Source: Ferruginibacter albus (lineage in GTDB: Bacteria > Bacteroidota > Bacteroidia > Chitinophagales > Chitinophagaceae). Taken from it: a DNA stretch of 64,000 bases. The DNA is taken from the NCBI RefSeq assembly GCF_020042285.1, contig NZ_CP083388.1, positions 3,188,001 to 3,252,000 of the forward strand, given 5' to 3'. How positions within the stretch are numbered: the first letter of the stretch is position 1; every line of letters starts with the position of its first letter. The notes below the pieces were generated by a model. That model worked only from the letters and a program-made list of their open reading frames with translations. It was not told where the DNA came from and did not search any database. Positions 35,623-45,587 of this stretch are shown here, one piece after another. Position numbers and translations under genes: made by a program.

Positions 35623-37746
35623 TTAGTTTAATACTAATGCAATCGGTTGACCTTTTTTAAATGCTGTTCCGGCTATGGGTAATTGGTTCACAACTTTTCC
35701 CTTACCCGAAATCGTTACTTTAAACCCTTTATTCTCCAATAAATACACTGCATCTTTTAAACCCATACCAATTACGTTTGGCGTAATAGGAGTAGAATTA
35801 GAAAAATATACGGGCGTATTTAATACCGTTGAATTACTTTTCATATTTGCCGTGCGCCAGTAACCACCTACTGCAGAATCCATAAACGGCATTTTCAAAT
35901 CGCTGTAGATCGAATTCAATTCGTTCTTTAAACCGTAATAATTATAATTACTTGTATCAGCCTTTGAAGGCGCTATATATTTACCTGTACCAACAAAACG
36001 TGAATAAATCCGATCGCTTATTTCTTTAAAGACTGTTCCCGATACATCTGCACCATAGATCAATTTTGATTCATTACTATTTTGAATTACTACAGCTATC
36101 GTGTACAGAGGTTTTTCTGCAGGAAAGAAGCCAATGAATGATGCCTGGTAAATTTTATTCCCTTTGTTATATCCTTTGTTATTCAAAGCTGTTACTGCTG
36201 TTCCTGTTTTGCCTGCAATAGAGTATAAGCTGTCGTAAATCTTATGCGCTGTACCATGAGCACTATCCACTACTGCGATCATACAAGCTTTTAATTGTGC
36301 CAATGTTTCATCGCTGCATATTTTTTCTACTACTACTTCCGGTTGAAATGTTTTCACATCGATGCCGTATTCACGAATTGAATTCACGAGATAAGGCTTC
36401 ATCATCTTTCCATTATTAGCAATGGCATTGTACACCATTAACATATTCAACGGCGTCTCCAGCACTTCATATCCATGTGCCATAAACGGAATTGTTGTAC
36501 CACTCCACGTTTTGCTGTTTGCTTTCTTTACTATCGGAAAGCCGGAAGATGCAGTAATATCTACACCGGTCAATGTATCTAACCTTAAACGGTGTATATG
36601 TTCAATGAACTTGGCGGGTTGATCATGATAATACTGATCAGCGAGTTTTGCAAAAGCCACATTGCTACTGCGTGCAAACGCATCCTGAACCGTTATCACT
36701 CCTGTACCCAAATGTGAATCTGCAATACGCAAGCCGTGAAAATATTTTACACCTCCTTCGCAATCCACCTTTGTATTTATATCTACATATTTATCTTCCA
36801 GCAAACTCATTAACGTAACTGCTTTAAAGATCGAACCTGGCTCTGTACGCTTTCCGATCCCGTAGTTCAGATCTTCCGTATAAGTTCCATCCGGTTGTTT
36901 GCCCAGGTTAGCAATGGCTTTTATTTTACCTGTTGCTGTTTCCATTATAATAGCTGTACCATGCAAGGAATTGTTGCCTGCCACCATTCTCATCAATGCA
37001 TTTTCTGCCACGTCCTGCATGTAAGTATCTAATGTTGTAATAATATCTTTACCATTTTCAGGTTCCAGCTCTGCGCCTTCAACAGGCATATACGAACCCG
37101 CTACATAACGCATCAAACGCTCACCGGTAGTGCCTCGTAAAAAGCTGTCATAGCTTTGTTCCAGTCCAACATTTTTTGAGCTGTTCAATCTTGATAAGCC
37201 AACTGTTCTGTTTGCTAATAATATGTAAGGATTAATTCTTTTATCACGAGGGTCGATAATAAAACCGCTTTTATTTTTTCCTAATCTCACCAGAGGAAAA
37301 TCTCTTAGCTGTTGATATTGGTCGAATGATATTTTTTTCTTTAATGCATAATACCTGTCTTCATTCTTATAAGCCAATTGCAATTCTTTTTTGTATTCAT
37401 TGGCTGTTTTATCCTGGAATAAATTTGCCAAGCATATACTTAAGGAATCTACATTTTCTTTAAATCGTTTACCTTCTTTCTCTCTTAATCCGTCTGCTAA
37501 AAAATCAATATAGATATCAAATATGGGAACAGATGTGCTAAGCATATTCCCGTCTTCGCTATAAATAGTTCCTCTTTCTGCATCCACAGCCATGTATTTT
37601 AAATGCATGCTATCTCCCATGCCTTTAAAATATTTTCCCTGCACCCGCTGAATATAGAAAGCCTTGCCCACTACTACCGTTCCCAGTATTATTATCCCTA
37701 TAAAACAGAGATAAACACGCCACAATATGTCTTTCTTTATTTCCAT
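35623..37746 (-). CDS. ftsI: Septal transpeptidase FtsI (PBP3-like) with a PASTA domain
   Basis: This class B penicillin-binding protein crosslinks septal peptidoglycan with FtsW. It has one N-terminal membrane helix (about residues 9-31), a pedestal domain, and a transpeptidase domain with the acylated serine S305 in GSIFK, then SSN in ARSSNVAF, then KTGT in IAGKTGTAV. A single C-terminal PASTA domain (about residues 650-707, TPNVIGMGLKDAVYLLENKG) is an addition not found in Escherichia coli FtsI. It lies between ftsL and murE. Confidence 0.95.
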   Translation of the reverse strand: MEIKKDILWRVYLCFIGIIILGTVVVGKAFYIQRVQGKYFKGMGDSMHLKYMAVDAERGTIYSEDGNMLSTSVPIFDIYIDFLADGLREKEGKRFKENVDSLSICLANLFQDKTANEYKKELQLAYKNEDRYYALKKKISFDQYQQLRDFPLVRLGKNKSGFIIDPRDKRINPYILLANRTVGLSRLNSSKNVGLEQSYDSFLRGTTGERLMRYVAGSYMPVEGAELEPENGKDIITTLDTYMQDVAENALMRMVAGNNSLHGTAIIMETATGKIKAIANLGKQPDGTYTEDLNYGIGKRTEPGSIFKAVTLMSLLEDKYVDINTKVDCEGGVKYFHGLRIADSHLGTGVITVQDAFARSSNVAFAKLADQYYHDQPAKFIEHIHRLRLDTLTGVDITASSGFPIVKKANSKTWSGTTIPFMAHGYEVLETPLNMLMVYNAIANNGKMMKPYLVNSIREYGIDVKTFQPEVVVEKICSDETLAQLKACMIAVVDSAHGTAHKIYDSLYSIAGKTGTAVTALNNKGYNKGNKIYQASFIGFFPAEKPLYTIAVVIQNSNESKLIYGADVSGTVFKEISDRIYSRFVGTGKYIAPSKADTSNYNYYGLKNELNSIYSDLKMPFMDSAVGGYWRTANMKSNSTVLNTPVYFSNSTPITPNVIGMGLKDAVYLLENKGFKVTISGKGKVVNQLPIAGTAFKKGQPIALVLN

Positions 37747-37825
37747 TTTTTATTCTGCGGACAGAATACAAATTTTCGTATAACCGTATATGTTATTGGT
37801 AAATCAATTTTCATAGGTAGCAGTA

Positions 37826-38185
37826 TTAATTGTTATTGGTTTCTGAAGCTGAATCTGTTTTCAATGTTACGGGAGGGCGTGTCATTCCTTTTAATCCCAG
37901 CGGCTCAACCACTCTTTCCAATTCACTTGCCTTGCTTCTGAATATTACTTCGCTCTTTACTGTTTTATAATCGTACTCCAATTCCTTAATATGTTTTTCC
38001 GTTGTTGCAATATTTCTTGCCAGCTTATCAGAATAATGCCCATTATAGATATATAGAACAGCCAGTATTGCCAGAAAAAAGAAGAAAGGAATGTTCTTTA
38101 CTACCCATTGGGAGTTTAACCATTTTTTCCAATCAATCTTTTGTGATGATTGATTCGCTCCTTGTATTGTTTCCTCTTTGTTCAT
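37826..38185 (-). CDS. ftsL: FtsL-like division protein
   Basis: This 119-residue bitopic protein has a cytoplasmic N-terminus of about 35 residues, one membrane helix (FFFFLAILAVLYIYNGHY) and a periplasmic coiled-coil stretch (about residues 55-100). FtsL varies too much for motif recognition. The call rests on topology, size and position between rsmH and ftsI, where ftsL usually sits. It lies 6 bp after rsmH. Confidence 0.8.
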   Translation of the reverse strand: MNKEETIQGANQSSQKIDWKKWLNSQWVVKNIPFFFFLAILAVLYIYNGHYSDKLARNIATTEKHIKELEYDYKTVKSEVIFRSKASELERVVEPLGLKGMTRPPVTLKTDSASETNNN

Positions 38186-38191
38186 TTATAT

Positions 38192-39097
38192 TTATAGTTG
38201 CTCAGCAACTCTTAGTTTAGCACTTCTTGCTCTTGAGTTATTTTTAATTTCTTCTGCTGTTGGCACCACCGGTTTTTTTGTAATGATCTTAAACGGGCTT
38301 TCTGTTTTGGTACCATACACTTCATCCACCTCCGTTTCGGAAAATGTTCCGCTACGAAAAAAATTCTTAACTATCCTGTCTTCCAGTGAATGGAATGTGA
38401 TAATGGCGACCCTGCCGCCGGGCTTTAATGTTGCAGGTATTTGTTGCAGTAATTCTTTCAAAACTCCCAGTTCGTCATTTACTTCAATACGCAGTGCCTG
38501 GAATACCTGGGCAAAATACTTTTGGGGATTCCCTTTCACCGCTGAACTAACTGCTTGCTTAAATTCATCAATTGTTTGAAAAGCAGTCAGGCGCCTTTGT
38601 TCAACAATTGTTTTAGCCAGTGTTTTTGAATTGGTTACTTCGCCATATTGTTCAAACATCTTATGCAATTGCTGTTCAGTAGAGTTTTTTAGGATGTCCG
38701 CTGCCGTTATTTGCTGCTGCTGATTCATACGCATATCTAAGCTGGCATTAAAACGAATAGAAAAACCTCTTTCCGCTGCATCAAACTGGTGACTTGAAAC
38801 ACCCAGGTCCGCTAATATTCCATCCACCTTAGTTATTTTATGCAAGCGCAAAAAGCGCTGCAGGTGGCGAAAGTTTTGCGGAACAAAAATGATTCGTTCA
38901 TCTTTCGGCAAATTTCTTTCAGCATCCTTATCCTGGTCAAAACCGATAAGCTTACCCTGTTCGTTTAATTGTTGTAATATGGCCCGGCTATGTCCGCCGC
39001 CGCCAAACGTGCAATCAACATAAACACCATCAGGTTTAATGTTTAAACTTTCTATGGCTTCCTTTAGTAAAACCGGTATGTGATAATTGCTTTCCAT
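38192..39097 (-). CDS. rsmH: 16S rRNA m4C1402 methyltransferase RsmH (MraW)
   Basis: This enzyme methylates N4 of C1402 in the decoding centre of 16S rRNA. The N-terminal HIPVLLKEAIESL and the SAM-binding DCTFGGGGHS (about residues 28-37) are typical, as are DLGVSSHQFD and ITFHSLEDRIVK. The 301-residue length is normal. It lies 13 bp after mraZ at the head of the dcw cluster. Confidence 0.97.
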   Translation of the reverse strand: MESNYHIPVLLKEAIESLNIKPDGVYVDCTFGGGGHSRAILQQLNEQGKLIGFDQDKDAERNLPKDERIIFVPQNFRHLQRFLRLHKITKVDGILADLGVSSHQFDAAERGFSIRFNASLDMRMNQQQQITAADILKNSTEQQLHKMFEQYGEVTNSKTLAKTIVEQRRLTAFQTIDEFKQAVSSAVKGNPQKYFAQVFQALRIEVNDELGVLKELLQQIPATLKPGGRVAIITFHSLEDRIVKNFFRSGTFSETEVDEVYGTKTESPFKIITKKPVVPTAEEIKNNSRARSAKLRVAEQL

Positions 39098-39110
39098 TAA
39101 TCGATTAAGA

Positions 39111-39569
39111 TTAATTAGTATTCGCTTTATTCATCACTTCATTTGCCAGCTTACTAAAGTCTTCCGGTGAAAAAGATTCAAAGAACTGTTTATACTTACT
39201 TGTATCCCAGATTTCAATTTTATTTACCGCTGAAACCAACACGATGTCTTTTTCCAAACCGGCGTATTCCGCCAGGTTTTTAGGAATCAGCAATCTTCCG
39301 GCAGAATCCAACTCTAATTGAGTAGCTCCGTTCAAAAAAGAACGGCGAAACTCTCTTACTTTTGGGTCAAAATCATTCAACTTGCTGATGTCGGAAAATA
39401 TAGGCTCCCAACTCTGGATTGGGTATAAACTGAGGCATTTTTCCATTCCCCGGTTTATCACAAATTGGCTTGAAGCATTTTCGGGTAGCTGTTTTTTGAA
39501 GCCAACAGGCAGCAAAAAGCGCCCCTTAGCATCCAGCGTAACCTCGTATTCTCCAAGAAAACCAATCAT
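39111..39569 (-). CDS. mraZ: Transcriptional regulator MraZ
   Basis: This 152-residue protein has two tandem SpoVT/AbrB-like halves: GEYEVTLDAKGRFLLP (residues 6-21) and ATQLELDSAGRLLIP (in the second half). MraZ forms a ring and binds short direct repeats before its own gene, controlling the dcw cluster. It is the first gene of the cluster. GTG boxes at a 10-bp period lie 35-68 bp before its ATG, which supports autoregulation. Confidence 0.95.
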   Translation of the reverse strand: MIGFLGEYEVTLDAKGRFLLPVGFKKQLPENASSQFVINRGMEKCLSLYPIQSWEPIFSDISKLNDFDPKVREFRRSFLNGATQLELDSAGRLLIPKNLAEYAGLEKDIVLVSAVNKIEIWDTSKYKQFFESFSPEDFSKLANEVMNKANTN

Positions 39570-39603
39570 TTACAGAGTTTTGTTTCTAAAAAGATAAATA
39601 TTT

Positions 39604-39637
39604 CACACAAAATAACACTTTTTCCCACTTTTCCTAC
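39604..39637 (-). promoter_or_regulatory. Candidate MraZ operator: phased GTG boxes
   Basis: On the minus strand, reading toward mraZ, GTAGG (39633-39637), GTGGG (39624-39628), GTGTT (39614-39618) and GTGTG (39604-39608) are spaced 9, 10 and 10 bp, each followed by an A/T tract. MraZ binds such repeats (TGGGN in Escherichia coli, AAAGTG-type in Mollicutes) at about one helical turn. Confidence 0.65.
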
Positions 39638-39656
39638 AAAAAAAGTCAAAAATTCT

Positions 39657-39773
39657 TTATCCACAGCCTAAAAAGTGCTATAGAATTAGATTCAGAAAGA
39701 TTTTAAGCAAATCTTCTGTGAATGAAATGTAGATTAAATGTGGATTGTGGTGGATTACTGTGGATTATTCACA
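39657..39773. promoter_or_regulatory. Cluster of DnaA-box-like 9-mers, partly helically phased
   Basis: A perfect TTATCCACA is at 39657-39665 and TTATTCACA at 39765-39773. Between them TGTGAATGA, TGTAGATTA, TGTGGATTG, GGTGGATTA and TGTGGATTA start at 39717, 39728, 39739, 39749 and 39759, that is every 10-11 bp. The array overlaps the stop codon of the histidine kinase. It could bind DnaA or a response regulator. Confidence 0.45.
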
Positions 39774-41095
39774 GATTCTGCCAAAGGAAGCAGGAGTGTA
39801 AAAATGCTTCCTTTACCCAAAGTACTTTCGGTTTTGATGGTTCCATTATGGGCATCAATGATCGTTTTTACATAACTCAGTCCTAACCCAAAGCCTTTAA
39901 CATTGTGCACATTACCGGTATGTGCCCGATAAAATTTTTCGAAAATATGATGCAATGTTTCTTTGCTCATACCAATTCCATTATCAGAAATGATAACGCA
40001 AAATTCTGTGCCTAAATTTTTAGTGGTAAGTTCTATATTGAGTTCTTCTTTTGAATATTTAACGGCATTGTCCAGGAGATTGTTGATCATATTGGTAAAA
40101 TGCACTTCATCTGCCATTATCCAGTCATTCTCTGCATCGAAATGAATTCCCAGTTTACCTTGTTTTTCTGCAACCTGTAACGAAATATTATTAATAGCGC
40201 TTTCAATCATTGTATGCGCATGTAATTTTTTTAAATTGAGTTGAACTTCCTGCTTATCCAATAATGCTGCCTGCAAAATAGTCTCCACCTGCTTGTTCAT
40301 GCGCCTGTTTTCCTCTTTGATCACTTCCATAAAGTAGTGCATTTTATTCCTGTCCTGCTCTACCTTTTCATTACGCAATGCATCTACCGCCAGGGAAATA
40401 GTGGCCAGCGGTGTTTTAAATTCATGCGTCATATTATTAATAAAATCAGACTTTATTTCACTTAACTTCTTTTGCTTTAATAATGCCCTTATTGTAATAA
40501 AGAAAGTAGCAATGATGATAAGTGTAAATAGCACAGACACTACAATAAGCCATGTCATTGACTTTAATATAAAGCTTTTAACATGAGGCACGATTACCAT
40601 CAGTACTTCCTGTGGCTCTGCATTTTCTGATAAATTATCTGATTGATATTCTAAAGGAGCTATCTGCACTTTATTGTTTACAGTATCGGTATAAAGCTTA
40701 AAAAAATTATCCGATACCAGTTCTGTACCTGTAATGGACAAAGAGCTGACTGCAAACTCGAAGGGAACTTTATGAAGATTTTCTTTATCAAAAGCTTTGC
40801 GAACTATTTGTTGTATCTCATCTTTATTAAATCGCTGTACAACTGTGGGCCGAAAAAACTCGGATTGCAGCTTGTCGGTACCAAAAAGCGGATTAACCTT
40901 ACGTTCGATAGGATATAAGCCTTTGCTTTCTTCCATCAGGTCTTCCGACGCATGATAGGTAGCCATTATTAAATGTTCATCAAACTTTTGCTCTTCCGAT
41001 CTTAAGGAGCCACGTATCCATAATACCTGAAAAAAAATGAGCCCCAACAACGAAAGCAATATCAAAACTGTTATGATGGGGAAAATTTTTTTCAT
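39755..41095 (-). CDS. Orphan sensor histidine kinase
   Basis: This 446-residue membrane kinase has a membrane helix at about residues 5-25, a periplasmic sensor of about 145 residues and a second helix near residue 180-200. HisKA follows with the phosphorylated histidine in NNMTHEFKTPLA, then HATPase_c with NLLDNAVKYS (N box), ISDNGIGM (G1) and GFGLGLSYV (G2). No response-regulator gene lies within the window, so its partner is unknown. The -7 element at 41100-41107 is 4 bp from its ATG. Confidence 0.92.
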   Translation of the reverse strand: MKKIFPIITVLILLSLLGLIFFQVLWIRGSLRSEEQKFDEHLIMATYHASEDLMEESKGLYPIERKVNPLFGTDKLQSEFFRPTVVQRFNKDEIQQIVRKAFDKENLHKVPFEFAVSSLSITGTELVSDNFFKLYTDTVNNKVQIAPLEYQSDNLSENAEPQEVLMVIVPHVKSFILKSMTWLIVVSVLFTLIIIATFFITIRALLKQKKLSEIKSDFINNMTHEFKTPLATISLAVDALRNEKVEQDRNKMHYFMEVIKEENRRMNKQVETILQAALLDKQEVQLNLKKLHAHTMIESAINNISLQVAEKQGKLGIHFDAENDWIMADEVHFTNMINNLLDNAVKYSKEELNIELTTKNLGTEFCVIISDNGIGMSKETLHHIFEKFYRAHTGNVHNVKGFGLGLSYVKTIIDAHNGTIKTESTLGKGSIFTLLLPLAESVNNPQ

Positions 41096-41099
41096 TCTG

Positions 41100-41107
41100 C
41101 AAAAATA
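41100..41107 (-). promoter_or_regulatory. -7 element placing the kinase start at or near the ATG
   Basis: The minus strand reads TATTTTTG with 4 bp to the ATG at 41095, the same spacing as before trmD; the mRNA may be leaderless. Confidence 0.5.
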
Positions 41108-41243
41108 ACCTCGTTCTATTTTAAGTGCCTAAGATAAAACAATTGCGATATAAATTTAACTAAGGTTTAGAAGTTCTCCATATCACACAAAAAAATAAGC
41201 TGTAATATTAGTTCAGAAAAAAATAAACGATTATTTTAGAAAT

Positions 41244-41795
41244 ATGATTCAACCTGCAGCAGGCATATTATTGATAGCTGATCCGTTCTTAAAAGACCCC
41301 AACTTTATGCGCACGGTGGTATTTCTGTGCGAACACCAGACAGAAGGCACTTTTGGCTTTGTGCTGAATAAATTGGTTGACCAGACATTGGACGAATTAC
41401 TGGCTGATTTTGATGGATTTACCATTCCGGTATATTACGGAGGCCCGGTACAAATGGATACTTTACATTTTTTGCATCAATACCCCGAAGAAATACCCGG
41501 TGGCAGTGAAGTGATGAAAGGCGTTTTTTGGGGCGGTGATTTCGATATTCTTTCTTCTCTTATCAGAAACAAAGCGATCGACTTGAACAAGATACGTTTT
41601 TTTATTGGCTACAGCGGCTGGAGTAACGGACAGTTAGACGATGAGATGAAAGAAAAAACCTGGCTAACGACAACGGCAACACGAAGACTTATCTTTCATG
41701 AAAATCCTGACGAAGTATGGAAAGACAGCCTGAAACATTTAGGTGGTGATTATGAGATGATGATAAACTTTCCGATCGATCCGCAATTGAATTAA
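41244..41795 (+). CDS. YqgE/AlgH family protein
   Basis: This 183-residue protein has the UPF0301 pattern: PAAGILLIADPFLKDPNFMRTVVFLCEH at the N-terminus, GTFGFVLNKL, YYGGPV, FIGYSGWSNGQLDDEM, and a C-terminal LGGDYEMM. The family is widespread, with unclear molecular function; AlgH was linked to alginate regulation in Pseudomonas. It diverges from the kinase and is followed 24 bp later by the acyltransferase gene. Confidence 0.93.
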   Translation: MIQPAAGILLIADPFLKDPNFMRTVVFLCEHQTEGTFGFVLNKLVDQTLDELLADFDGFTIPVYYGGPVQMDTLHFLHQYPEEIPGGSEVMKGVFWGGDFDILSSLIRNKAIDLNKIRFFIGYSGWSNGQLDDEMKEKTWLTTTATRRLIFHENPDEVWKDSLKHLGGDYEMMINFPIDPQLN

Positions 41796-41819
41796 AATAT
41801 ATAAACAGCTTTATCCCAA

Positions 41820-42782
41820 TTGGTACTTTATCGTTTATTGAAAATTCCGGCAAGAATTGCTTTTCGTATTTATTGCAAACAGCTTGTGATAAATAAAAAA
41901 GAAGTTTTGCGATATAAAGGACCATTATTGATCGCCGCCAACCACTCCAACTCATTTTTAGATGCAGTTATTTTAGCTACTCTTTTTGAACAACCTATTT
42001 ATTCGTTGGCAAGAGGAGATGTTTTTGTCAATTCGTTTTATACCAAACTATTGACCTCTGTAAATATTTTACCTGTATATAGAATCAGCGAAGGTGCCGA
42101 AAACCTACATCGAAACTACAGCACATTCAATGCCTGCGAGAAGATCTTTCAACATAACGGTATTGTGCTTATTTTCAGTGAAGGCAGTTGTAGTAATGAA
42201 TGGCATTTGCGACCGTTAAAAAAAGGAACAGCAAGATTGGCTTTGCAATGCTGGGAAGCTGGTATCCCATTAAAGGTTTTGCCAACTGGTATCAATTATA
42301 ATTCGTTTACTACTTTCGGAAAAATTATTGAGCTGGATTTTGGTAATATTATTACTGAAAAAGATATTGATACAGACAACTCCCATGGCAAAAGCATTGC
42401 TTCTTTTAATACTATACTTCAAACCGAATTACAACCAGCCGTTATAGAAATAAGTACTACAGACAAAGCAAGTATAAAAAAATATTTTTCTTATAAAGTA
42501 TCTTTATTAAAGAAGATCATATTGGCAATTCCGGCTTTGTTAGGATTTATTGCTCATGCTCCTTTATATTTTCCGATAAAAAAAATTGCTTATAATAAAG
42601 GTAAAGCTACACATCCGGATCATTATGATTCCTTTTTAGTTTTTCTTTTATTTTTCTCTTATCCATTTTACTTAGTGTTAATTGGTTTGTTGGTTTATTG
42701 GATCGTTGGTGGCGTTTGGTGTATAAGTGTTTTATTATTACCTTTTTTTGCATGGAGTTGCCTGCAATTGAAAAATAATTAA
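41820..42782 (+). CDS. PlsC-like 1-acylglycerol-phosphate acyltransferase
   Basis: This 320-residue membrane enzyme transfers acyl chains to a glycerophospholipid precursor. The acyltransferase motif I reads ANHSNSFLDA, with five residues between the catalytic histidine and aspartate instead of the classic four. FSEGSCSNEWHLRPLKKGTARLAL carries motif III. Two or three membrane helices follow at the C-terminus. The start is a TTG at 41820; no nearby ATG keeps the whole domain. The exact acceptor cannot be read. Confidence 0.85.
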   Translation: MVLYRLLKIPARIAFRIYCKQLVINKKEVLRYKGPLLIAANHSNSFLDAVILATLFEQPIYSLARGDVFVNSFYTKLLTSVNILPVYRISEGAENLHRNYSTFNACEKIFQHNGIVLIFSEGSCSNEWHLRPLKKGTARLALQCWEAGIPLKVLPTGINYNSFTTFGKIIELDFGNIITEKDIDTDNSHGKSIASFNTILQTELQPAVIEISTTDKASIKKYFSYKVSLLKKIILAIPALLGFIAHAPLYFPIKKIAYNKGKATHPDHYDSFLVFLLFFSYPFYLVLIGLLVYWIVGGVWCISVLLLPFFAWSCLQLKNN

Positions 42783-42785
42783 TTC

Positions 42786-43448
42786 ATGATAAGGAACTTA
42801 TGCTATTGTATTTTATTGAGTTCTGTATTTCTTTCCGCATGTAAATACAAACAAAACAAAGAAACGCTTTGTAAAAAAAAGTTCATTAAGTATCCTGTTG
42901 AAAAAATTGATAATAACCAAAATAGACTTTTTAATCTTACGGATATAGATAATGGTATAAACGACTCATTGGAGATCCGTATTTGGCCATATCAACATCT
43001 TAGTTATGATGCCCGAATGATCGATATCAAAATTGGTAACGATTCTGTTTACTCTGCCTGGGTTTACTACACTAAAAAATGTGTTCAATTATTGAATGAT
43101 GGTAGCAGCATAGCTCCCGACGGGACTATATCATATGAAAAAGTCAGCTTTCAAAGCAGGCAATTATTTCCTGTTTCCGGGTGGAAGGTTTTTTATGATT
43201 CTTTAAATAGATCCGGAATTATGCAACTACCTACCCAGGATTCAATTAAAAACCACCCTCATAATGGCGGCGTATTGGGAGAATCTTATGTAATTGAATT
43301 TGCTACAAAAAATAGTTTCCGGAGAATACATTACTATATTTTTGGTGCCGATGAGACGCATCCCGAATGTTGGAAAGTATTTAATTTCATAGCCTTTCTG
43401 CAAAAACAATTTCGTGAAGATTATTGGTGGCCACAACCTATTGATTAA
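42786..43448 (+). CDS. Lipoprotein of unknown function
   Basis: This 220-residue protein has a lipoprotein signal (MIRNLCYCILLSSVFLSACK, lipobox LSAC, Cys19). The mature part is a mixed alpha/beta domain with many aromatic residues and ends in a WWPQPID tail. No family was recognised. It begins 3 bp after the acyltransferase gene ends and is probably co-transcribed. A strong bidirectional terminator follows. Confidence 0.78.
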   Translation: MIRNLCYCILLSSVFLSACKYKQNKETLCKKKFIKYPVEKIDNNQNRLFNLTDIDNGINDSLEIRIWPYQHLSYDARMIDIKIGNDSVYSAWVYYTKKCVQLLNDGSSIAPDGTISYEKVSFQSRQLFPVSGWKVFYDSLNRSGIMQLPTQDSIKNHPHNGGVLGESYVIEFATKNSFRRIHYYIFGADETHPECWKVFNFIAFLQKQFREDYWWPQPID

Positions 43449-43451
43449 TAA

Positions 43452-43480
43452 AAAAGCCTGCGCAATGTGCAGGCTTTTCT
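43452..43480. terminator. Bidirectional terminator between the lipoprotein gene and atpC
   Basis: AAAAGCCTGC/GCAGGCTTTT with a 7-base centre; T-runs follow on both strands, fitting two convergent operons. Confidence 0.9.
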
Positions 43481-43495
43481 TTAAAAAATATTTAT

Positions 43496-43747
43496 CTACG
43501 CTTCGTTTGCCCCTTCTACTAATACGGTAGTTTTATTATTCAATACCTCAGCAAAACCACTTTGAATAGAATAAGAAACAGTTGAATGTTTATCTTTCAA
43601 TATTTTTAATGTTCCGGTTTTTAAAGCACTTACCAGCGGAGCATGTTTGTCCAATACTTCAAACAACCCGTCAATGCCCGGCAATTGTACGCCGTATACA
43701 TCGCCACTGAATAATTTACGTTCCGGAGTTAATATTTCTAAAGTCAT
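43496..43747 (-). CDS. atpC: ATP synthase F1 epsilon subunit
   Basis: This 83-residue protein consists of the N-terminal beta-sandwich of the epsilon subunit only (MTLEILTPERKLFSGDVYGV, then GLFEVLDKHAPLVSAL). The C-terminal helical hairpin that inhibits ATP hydrolysis in Escherichia coli is absent, as is usual in Bacteroidota. It lies 2 bp after atpD. The other ATP synthase genes are elsewhere. Confidence 0.95.
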   Translation of the reverse strand: MTLEILTPERKLFSGDVYGVQLPGIDGLFEVLDKHAPLVSALKTGTLKILKDKHSTVSYSIQSGFAEVLNNKTTVLVEGANEA

Positions 43748-43749
43748 AA

Positions 43750-45426
<1,677 letters not shown>

Positions 45427-45587
45427 TTAATACACAAACAAAACAGCAATAATAATTGTAATATAATAGATGCCTGTAGAACGTACTCTCATTCAATTAA
45501 TGAATTAGTTTAAGATTGATCCCGGCAACATGGCCGATGTTTTAGTTTTTTATAAAAGCAGGTAATCATACAAATCATAAAAAGATC

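Noticed and set aside
39657-39773. Firm call of a replication origin
   Set aside because: The 9-mers are suggestive, but no AT-rich unwinding element, no dnaA or dnaN gene and no whole-chromosome skew data are available.
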